From Bacteroidales bacterium UBA4866 (lineage in GTDB: Bacteria > Bacteroidota > Bacteroidia > Bacteroidales > P3), in NCBI GenBank assembly GCA_002399565.1, contig DHDW01000048.1:30137-42424 (forward strand): DNA of 12,288 bases. Reading direction: 5' to 3'. Numbering within the stretch: position 1 is the first letter of the stretch; the number at the start of each line of letters is the position of its first letter. Positions 8,436-12,288 of the stretch are shown piece after piece. The notes beneath the pieces were generated by a model that ran no database searches, was not told the DNA's origin, and worked only from the letters and a program-made list of their open reading frames with translations. The position numbers were made by a program, and so were the translations under genes.

Positions 8436-8840
8436 CTATTGATTTATATTATTCTTCAAAAATCTTCCAGCTTCCATAATAGGCAAATTTCCTTCAGTTG
8501 GAATGTAAATAACTGTTTTATCGCTCAAATTGTTTTGGTTTCTTACCCAAAGATACTGAATATATCTGTCTGTAAGAGTTCCATTTTCAATCTTAATAGC
8601 CTCTGCAGCTCCTCTTGCTCTTTCAACTTCTGCCAAAGCATTAAGTTTTTCTGCTTCAAGATTAGCTCTTGCTTCCTCTACCTTAATTTTTCTATTTTGT
8701 TCTGCTTGTGCAAATTCAGCCTTTCCTCTCATTTCTTGTTGCCATACCCTATAAACAGGCATTCCAAACATTAAAACAAGTACAAAAGCAAGAATAACTA
8801 TAACAGTTAACAATATGTGCTTATAGTTTATTTTAAACAT
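8436..8840 (-). CDS. Small membrane protein resembling a prohibitin/stomatin tail without the SPFH domain
   Basis: A 134-residue protein with one N-terminal transmembrane helix (about residues 9-27). A long charged alpha-helical stretch rich in Ala, Glu, Lys and Arg follows at about 33-85 (MRGKAEFAQAEQNRKIKVEE onward) and looks like a coiled coil. The C-terminal segment has YIQYLWVRN (93-101), IYIPTEGNLPIMEA (111-124). This is the pattern found after the SPFH core in prohibitin, stomatin and HflK/C proteins, but the core itself is absent. Small stand-alone versions like this are often annotated as membrane protease subunits in Bacteroidota. The gene appears complete and not a broken remnant, because it has its own start, clean stop and operon spacing. 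Function is unknown; membrane scaffolding is only an inference. Confidence 0.75.
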   Translation of the reverse strand: MFKINYKHILLTVIVILAFVLVLMFGMPVYRVWQQEMRGKAEFAQAEQNRKIKVEEARANLEAEKLNALAEVERARGAAEAIKIENGTLTDRYIQYLWVRNQNNLSDKTVIYIPTEGNLPIMEAGRFLKNNINQ

Positions 8841-8867
8841 AATACTCTTATTTTTTTAATTATCAAT

Positions 8868-10316
8868 CTAAACGTTTTTCAATATATCTAAAGTATGTCT
8901 CCAACACATCTCAACAGTCTTTATCTCTAATTTTTCATCAGGAGAATGTACTCCACGAAGAGTTGGTCCAAAAGAAATCATATCCATTCCTTTATATTTT
9001 TCTCCAATAAGCCCACATTCCAATCCTGCATGAATGGCTCTTACAATTGGTTTTTTGCCAAATAGTTTTTCATAGCTTTGCTCTGCAATCTTAAGAATTT
9101 TGCTTTGAGGATTAGGAACCCAACCAGGATAACCATCACCATGAGTTACATCAGCACCCACCAAACGCAAACAAGCTTCATTTCTATCGCAAGCTGCTTC
9201 TTTAGCTGTTTCAATGGAAGAACGTTGAGAAGTTGCAATAACAAAACAATTATCCACCATCTTAACTGATGCTAAATTGGTTGATGTTTCCACAAAATTA
9301 GGAATCTCCCTGCTCATAGACAAAACTCCATGAGGGATAGCATAAAGAACATTCAAAAGGTCTTCTTGAGTCATTGGGTCAATAACTTCTTTTGGACGTT
9401 CAACCTCCTCAATCTTAACTCCAAGATTAGGTTCAGAGGAACGGAACTCAAAACGAATATCGTCATTGTATTTCTTTACCATTTCAATCATTTCCTTAGC
9501 ATTCTCCTGATCAACAACCACAACAGCATTAGCCTCTCTTGCAATTGCATTTCTTAGGTTTCCTCCTTCAAAGCTTGCAAGAGCATATACAAGAGCATCA
9601 TTTAAAGTCCAAAGAATACGATTTAAAACCTTATTAGCATTAGCCAAACCTTTGTTTATATCATCTCCTGAATGACCTCCCTTGCCTCCAAAAACAGAAA
9701 TTTTGTAAGCTTTTCCTTCAGGTGATGGTTCCAATTCATAAGGTAATTTACCCATTGTATCTTTTCCACCAGCACATCCAATAAAGAGTTCTCCTTCATC
9801 TTCAGAGTCCAAATTAATAAGAATTCTGCTATTTAAGAAATCAGGTTTAAGAGCCTCAGCACCTGAAAGTCCAGTTTCTTCATCAACAGTAAACAAGCAC
9901 TCAATATTTCCATGCTCAATATCATCACTGTCCAAAATAGCTAAAGCCATAGCCATTCCAATACCATCATCAGCTCCAAGAGTAGTACCCTTAGCCTTCA
10001 ACCAACCATCTTCAATATATGTCTCTATAGAATCTTTCTCAAAATCAAACACCTTATCACTATTCTTCTCACAAACCATATCCATATGAGATTGCAAACA
10101 AACCCAAGGCTTAGCCTCAAAGCCCTTAGTGGCAGGCTTTCTAATCAAAACATTACCTATCTCATCTCTTAAAGTTTCCAATTTTCTATCATTACCCCAT
10201 TTCAAAAGGTACTCAATAATCTTATCTTCCTTCTTAGAAGGACGAGGAATTTGCAATATTTCAGCAAAGAATTCAAATACTTTCTTAGGCTCCAAAGCCA
10301 ATAAATCATTGTTCAT
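8868..10316 (-). CDS. pepD: Aminoacyl-histidine dipeptidase (peptidase M20C)
   Basis: A 482-residue cytosolic zinc dipeptidase of the PepD/carnosinase type, which cleaves dipeptides such as Xaa-His. Active-site residues are readable: H77 and catalytic D79 in QSHMDMVCE, the bridging D116 in LGADDGIGMAMA, the catalytic pair E146/E147 in VDEETGLSGAEAL, a probable ligand D170 in INLDSEDEGELFIG, and H457 in GVHSPDEKL. The lid/dimerisation domain contains GGKGGHSGDDI (about 210-220). The length matches bacterial PepD. It is the first gene of the minus-strand operon, with a good Bacteroidota promoter starting 43 bases upstream of its ATG and a leader of about 36 bases. The N-terminus (LALEPKKVFEFFAEILQIPR) aligns with family starts, so the ATG at 10316 is favoured. 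Confidence 0.95.
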   Translation of the reverse strand: MNNDLLALEPKKVFEFFAEILQIPRPSKKEDKIIEYLLKWGNDRKLETLRDEIGNVLIRKPATKGFEAKPWVCLQSHMDMVCEKNSDKVFDFEKDSIETYIEDGWLKAKGTTLGADDGIGMAMALAILDSDDIEHGNIECLFTVDEETGLSGAEALKPDFLNSRILINLDSEDEGELFIGCAGGKDTMGKLPYELEPSPEGKAYKISVFGGKGGHSGDDINKGLANANKVLNRILWTLNDALVYALASFEGGNLRNAIAREANAVVVVDQENAKEMIEMVKKYNDDIRFEFRSSEPNLGVKIEEVERPKEVIDPMTQEDLLNVLYAIPHGVLSMSREIPNFVETSTNLASVKMVDNCFVIATSQRSSIETAKEAACDRNEACLRLVGADVTHGDGYPGWVPNPQSKILKIAEQSYEKLFGKKPIVRAIHAGLECGLIGEKYKGMDMISFGPTLRGVHSPDEKLEIKTVEMCWRHTLDILKNV

Positions 10317-10358
10317 AACAGTATATTTTTTTAATTAAAACCAATAAAATTAAGATTT

Positions 10359-10388
10359 CAAAGATACAGATTTTTTTTAGAAGGACAA
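10359..10388 (-). promoter_or_regulatory. Promoter for the pepD operon
   Basis: On the minus strand this shows TTG (plus-strand CAA at 10386-10388), a 19-base spacer and TATCTTTG (10359-10366). This fits the Bacteroidota housekeeping consensus TTTG-N19/21-TAnnTTTG, apart from the first base of the -33 box. The start site would be near 10352, giving a leader of about 36 bases. It is the only clear promoter in front of the five-gene run that ends at 3295. Confidence 0.7.
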
Positions 10389-10402
10389 GGAATTTTTGAA
10401 AA

Positions 10403-10599
10403 TGTTTAGGCGTTGAGGGGTTGAGGGGTTTGTGTGAATCAGGATTCTTTTGTCTGAATCAGGATTTACAGGATTTAGAGATTGATAGGATTTCAATTAA
10501 GTAACCAATCAAGCATTATCGACTCTGTCGCTTGCCTTAGCAAGAATCCTTTAATCCTGCAAATCCTGATTCAGATAAAGAAAAAGAAAAGCCTAAACA
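10403..10599. repeat. MITE/REP-like inverted-repeat element in the intergenic region
   Basis: The 287-base gap between pepD and the lipoprotein genes holds no gene but is highly structured. The ends TGTTTAGGC (10403-10411) and GCCTAAACA (10591-10599) are perfect 9-base inverted repeats. Inside, 10453-10475 and 10553-10575 are a 23-base inverted repeat with one mismatch (core TGAATCAGGATTT). TGAATCAGGATT also occurs directly at 10435-10446 and 10455-10466, 20 bases apart. TTGAGGGG is doubled at 10413-10428. A small perfect hairpin, CTTGC-CTTA-GCAAG, lies at 10531-10544 near the middle. No target-site duplication and no transposase are visible. Sequences with this GAATCAGGATT theme recur between genes in many Bacteroidota genomes, which fits a dispersed non-coding repeat; that comparison is from memory, not a search. 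Confidence 0.65.
10531..10544. other. Small perfect hairpin inside the repeat element
   Basis: CTTGC and GCAAG enclose the four-base loop CTTA. Just to its left, CGAC-TCT-GTCG (10520-10530) is another short palindrome. Together they form the inner part of the inverted-repeat element. Neither is followed by a T-run on either strand, so they do not look like an intrinsic terminator. Confidence 0.45.
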
Positions 10600-10603
10600 A
10601 AAT

Positions 10604-11086
10604 TTATTGGAATACTTTGAATAGAAATGTTCCATGATATTCTGATTGATAATAATTAGTATCGGAATCATCATAATCAAAAGAAATACACTTACTTGTC
10701 ATATTATAAACTCCACTTGTGTCATTTGAAAAAATAAGTTCATAAACATCACTATAAATATATTTATAATGATACAACGGGTCAGAAACAATAAAGAAAG
10801 TTTTAATGGTTGCTGTACTTTGACCTGTTTTTTGGTAGGTATAGGAAGTGGTATCTAAGGTTTCTTGTGGAAGTCGAAATATTGGATCGCTAAGCCTCCC
10901 ATTATTAAAAGTAATACAGCGTGAATATCTCCCTTGATTATCTCTACATAAACGTGCTGAAATAAAACTCTCTGGAGAATTGCCATATGTTGCATCAGCA
11001 AATTCAGAATCTTCATCGCAAGAAGAGAATATAAATACTATTGAAACAACAAAAATTGATAATATTAAATTTAATTTCTTATTCAT
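10604..11086 (-). CDS. Small lipoprotein of unknown function
   Basis: A 160-residue protein with a type II signal peptide: MNKK, a hydrophobic run, then FSSC with the lipidated Cys at residue 23. The mature start, CDEDSE, has the acidic residues that act as a surface-export signal for lipoproteins in several Bacteroidota, so exposure on the outer face is possible. The rest is beta-rich and Tyr/Ser-rich, with three further Cys (C47, C57 and one near 133), which could form a disulfide. I do not recognise the family. The gene lies 14 bases after lipoprotein copy A and is probably in its operon. It has the only strong Shine-Dalgarno sequence noticed in the window. Confidence 0.75.
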   Translation of the reverse strand: MNKKLNLILSIFVVSIVFIFSSCDEDSEFADATYGNSPESFISARLCRDNQGRYSRCITFNNGRLSDPIFRLPQETLDTTSYTYQKTGQSTATIKTFFIVSDPLYHYKYIYSDVYELIFSNDTSGVYNMTSKCISFDYDDSDTNYYQSEYHGTFLFKVFQ

Positions 11087-11091
11087 AAAAG

Positions 11092-11099
11092 CCTCCTTT
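11092..11099 (-). promoter_or_regulatory. Strong Shine-Dalgarno sequence, unusual for this genome
   Basis: The minus strand reads AAAGGAGG, followed by five bases and the ATG at 11086. This is a perfect match to the anti-Shine-Dalgarno core at ideal spacing. The other genes in this window start behind A/T-rich sequence without it, as is normal in Bacteroidota. It fixes the start of the 160-residue lipoprotein gene. Confidence 0.7.
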
Positions 11100-11100
11100 C

Positions 11101-11628
11101 TTAATTACAATCTGGATTTTGAACTCCTGCATAAACTGGATCATTAACGCCCTTATACAAATAGAAAGAATAAATTTTGAATTTAGACACATAGCCAACC
11201 TTAATCCAGCCATAATAGTAACAATCTGTACCCTTAAACCTTACTCCAATATAATCTCCTACTCTAATATTTCCATCTACAGAAGCGGTTAAACTATTTT
11301 TCCATTCCCAACCATAATTCAACATTGCATTTTCATAAATAGTTGCATAAGGTCTTGAAGGCAAAGTTACTGGCATTATACCCGTTGAAACCTCAACATT
11401 TGAACTCATACCCTTAATACTAACATAATTGGAAACATTTCTAATCAAAACATCACCATCACCATCTGAATCCATATCCAACTCAATCTCATCATTCAAT
11501 TCTACAGGAGAAGAAAAGTCTTTGTAACAACATAATCCTTCACATTCATTGCAATAATCCGCATCATTACATCCGCTAAAACATAAGGCTATGCATAACA
11601 TTAAAGGATAAAGAAATAACTTTTTCAT
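11101..11628 (-). CDS. Lipoprotein, tandem paralogue A
   Basis: A 175-residue lipoprotein. The signal peptide ends FSGC, with the lipidated Cys at 20, then NDAD. Directly after lies a cysteine cluster, CxxCxxxCC (C26, C29, C33, C34). Residues 51-59 (DMDSDGDGD) look like a DxDxDG calcium loop. The C-terminal half has GDYIGVRF (124-131), YYGWIKVG (138-145) and VYAG (165-168). This matches a loose pattern seen in many Bacteroidota secreted proteins, where IGVRF and YGWIKV strands precede an AG ending. Two Cys in that part (C136, C174) are conserved in copy B and may pair. The function is not known. Its first 24 residues are identical to copy B, but the rest differs widely. A promoter -7 box sits 50-57 bases upstream, and the 160-residue lipoprotein gene follows after 14 bases. 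Confidence 0.8.
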   Translation of the reverse strand: MKKLFLYPLMLCIALCFSGCNDADYCNECEGLCCYKDFSSPVELNDEIELDMDSDGDGDVLIRNVSNYVSIKGMSSNVEVSTGIMPVTLPSRPYATIYENAMLNYGWEWKNSLTASVDGNIRVGDYIGVRFKGTDCYYYGWIKVGYVSKFKIYSFYLYKGVNDPVYAGVQNPDCN

Positions 11629-11637
11629 AATAACATA
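11556..11637 (-). repeat. 82-base leader repeat, copy 1 (identical to 12207-12288)
   Basis: This stretch covers the 9 bases before the ATG of lipoprotein A and the codons for its signal peptide and first mature residues. It is identical, base for base, to 12207-12288, the same part of lipoprotein B, which ends exactly at the window edge. The true repeat may therefore be longer. Identity includes synonymous sites, unlike the coding DNA further on. Confidence 0.9.
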
Positions 11638-11677
11638 TTTTTATATTTAGGAAAATATTGAATTATTAAGGTCACTG

Positions 11678-11685
11678 CAAACTTA
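11678..11685 (-). promoter_or_regulatory. Probable -7 box for lipoprotein A
   Basis: On the minus strand this reads TAAGTTTG, a full match to TAnnTTTG. The start site would be near 11671, giving a leader of about 43 bases before the ATG at 11628. At the right distance upstream there is only TTTTC (11704-11708), an imperfect -33 element. It suggests that copy A and the downstream lipoprotein are transcribed apart from copy B. Confidence 0.45.
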
Positions 11686-11695
11686 CAATAATAAA

Positions 11696-11734
11696 TTAAA
11701 AATGAAAAGATAAAAGAAAAAAATTCGTGTTCAT
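11696..11734 (-). pseudogene. Possible 12-codon remnant of a lipoprotein gene start downstream of copy B
   Basis: After the copy B stop, the DNA matches the region after the copy A stop: 11730-11757 equals 11082-11109 at 26 of 28 bases, covering the stop codon, the ribosome site and the ATG. Here the Shine-Dalgarno is damaged (GTAGG instead of GGAGG). The frame gives MNTNFFLLSFHF and then TAA, resembling the hydrophobic start of the 160-residue lipoprotein. It looks like the decayed partner gene of a duplicated cassette. The alternative is that only the short junction was duplicated and the stub never coded. Confidence 0.45.
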
Positions 11735-11748
11735 AAAAGCCTACTTTT

Positions 11749-12279
11749 TTAATTACACTCATAATTTTTCATTCCTGCATACACTTTAGTTAGCCCCTTA
11801 TAAAAATACATCTCATACACCTTAAAATCACTAAAATAAGGCAATTCAAAACCAACCTTCACCCAACCATAATAAGAGCAATCCCCATGCATAATCCTCA
11901 CCCCAAAATACTCTCCAAGATTATAAATACCTTGATAATAAAAAGAAGTAAAAGAAGAATGCCAAGACTCAGACTCACCAATAGGAGCTCTTTCCGTAAA
12001 CACAACAAAAGGCATAGTATAAGGCTGATAACCAGTTAAAATACTAACATTGGAGTTCATTCCTTTAATGGTAACAGCCAAACTATCTTGCTTAATCAAA
12101 ATATCAATCTTCCCATCCTCATCCAAATCCAATTCAATTTCATCAATCAACTCCAAAGCAGGAGAAAAACTATTATAAGAACAACAGCCAATACAATCTT
12201 TGCAAGAATCCGCATCATTACATCCGCTAAAACATAAGGCTATGCATAACATTAAAGGATAAAGAAATAACTTTTTCAT
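11749..12279 (-). CDS. Lipoprotein, tandem paralogue B
   Basis: A 176-residue lipoprotein built like copy A. It has the same signal peptide and CNDAD lipoprotein start, then a cysteine cluster CxxCxxCC (C26, C29, C32, C33), one residue tighter than in A. A calcium-type loop DLDEDGKID lies at 51-59, IKGMNSNV at 71-78, GEYFGVRI (122-129), YYGWVKVG (136-143) and VYAG near 166-169. C134 and C175 match the C-terminal Cys pair of A. The middle (about 83-120) is almost unrelated to A. The function is unknown; lipid-anchored exposure at the outer membrane is inferred from the signal. Only 9 bases before its ATG are in the window, so its promoter and any further copies lie to the right. Confidence 0.8.
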   Translation of the reverse strand: MKKLFLYPLMLCIALCFSGCNDADSCKDCIGCCSYNSFSPALELIDEIELDLDEDGKIDILIKQDSLAVTIKGMNSNVSILTGYQPYTMPFVVFTERAPIGESESWHSSFTSFYYQGIYNLGEYFGVRIMHGDCSYYGWVKVGFELPYFSDFKVYEMYFYKGLTKVYAGMKNYECN

Positions 12280-12288
12280 AATAACATA
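12207..12288 (-). repeat. 82-base leader repeat, copy 2 (identical to 11556-11637)
   Basis: The second copy of the lipoprotein leader repeat, 651 bases from the first. It runs into the right edge of the window, so its outer limit and possible additional copies cannot be seen. Confidence 0.9.

Noticed and set aside
10501..10523. Second ECF-like promoter (GTAAC then CGACT) inside the repeat element
   Set aside because: The spacer is 14 bases instead of 16, it points to the right on the plus strand where no gene follows, and it falls within palindromic repeat DNA.

Overview
The window is AT-rich chromosomal DNA from a member of the Bacteroidota, most likely a Bacteroidales-type organism. Several signs agree: promoter elements fit the TTTG/TAnnTTTG consensus of the phylum, most start codons lack a Shine-Dalgarno sequence, there is a SusC/TonB-type receptor with an N-terminal carboxypeptidase-regulatory-like domain, lipoproteins carry acidic residues just after the lipidated cysteine, and there is a type IX secretion system (T9SS) plug-domain protein (DUF5103 family). 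No rRNA, tRNA, CRISPR array, transposase or phage gene is visible.

Layout. Bases 1-2063 (minus strand) hold a peptidase M16-fold protein without the zinc motif, followed by a secreted fibronectin-type-III-like protein that runs off the left edge. Bases 2169-3288 (plus strand) are a small regulatory unit: an ECF-type promoter, an ECF sigma factor and a four-helix membrane protein that is its probable partner. Bases 10316 down to 3295 (minus strand) look like one five-gene operon behind a good Bacteroidota promoter at 10359-10388: aminoacyl-histidine dipeptidase (PepD), a small prohibitin/stomatin-tail-like membrane protein, an M24 Xaa-Pro aminopeptidase, the T9SS plug-like protein and a TonB-dependent receptor. 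The genes are separated by 27, 3, 1 and 49 bases. The set combines peptide breakdown with outer-membrane transport and secretion, but a shared function is an inference from layout only.

Bases 10317-10603 are intergenic and contain a MITE/REP-like structure about 197 bases long, with terminal and internal inverted repeats. Bases 10604-12279 (minus strand) hold three small lipoprotein genes. Two of these (A, 11101-11628, and B, 11749-12279) are tandem paralogues. Their leader and signal-peptide DNA is identical over at least 82 bases, while their mature parts have diverged strongly. The third gene lies 14 bases downstream of copy A behind an unusually strong Shine-Dalgarno sequence. The equivalent position downstream of copy B shows a damaged version of that ribosome site and a 12-codon stub, which points to duplication of a two-gene cassette followed by decay.

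The most interesting part of the window is this lipoprotein cassette region, together with the repeat element beside it. The ECF unit, with its own promoter, and the operon carrying the T9SS plug are the clearest regulatory and functional stories. I see no evidence of an entirely new defence or mobile system.
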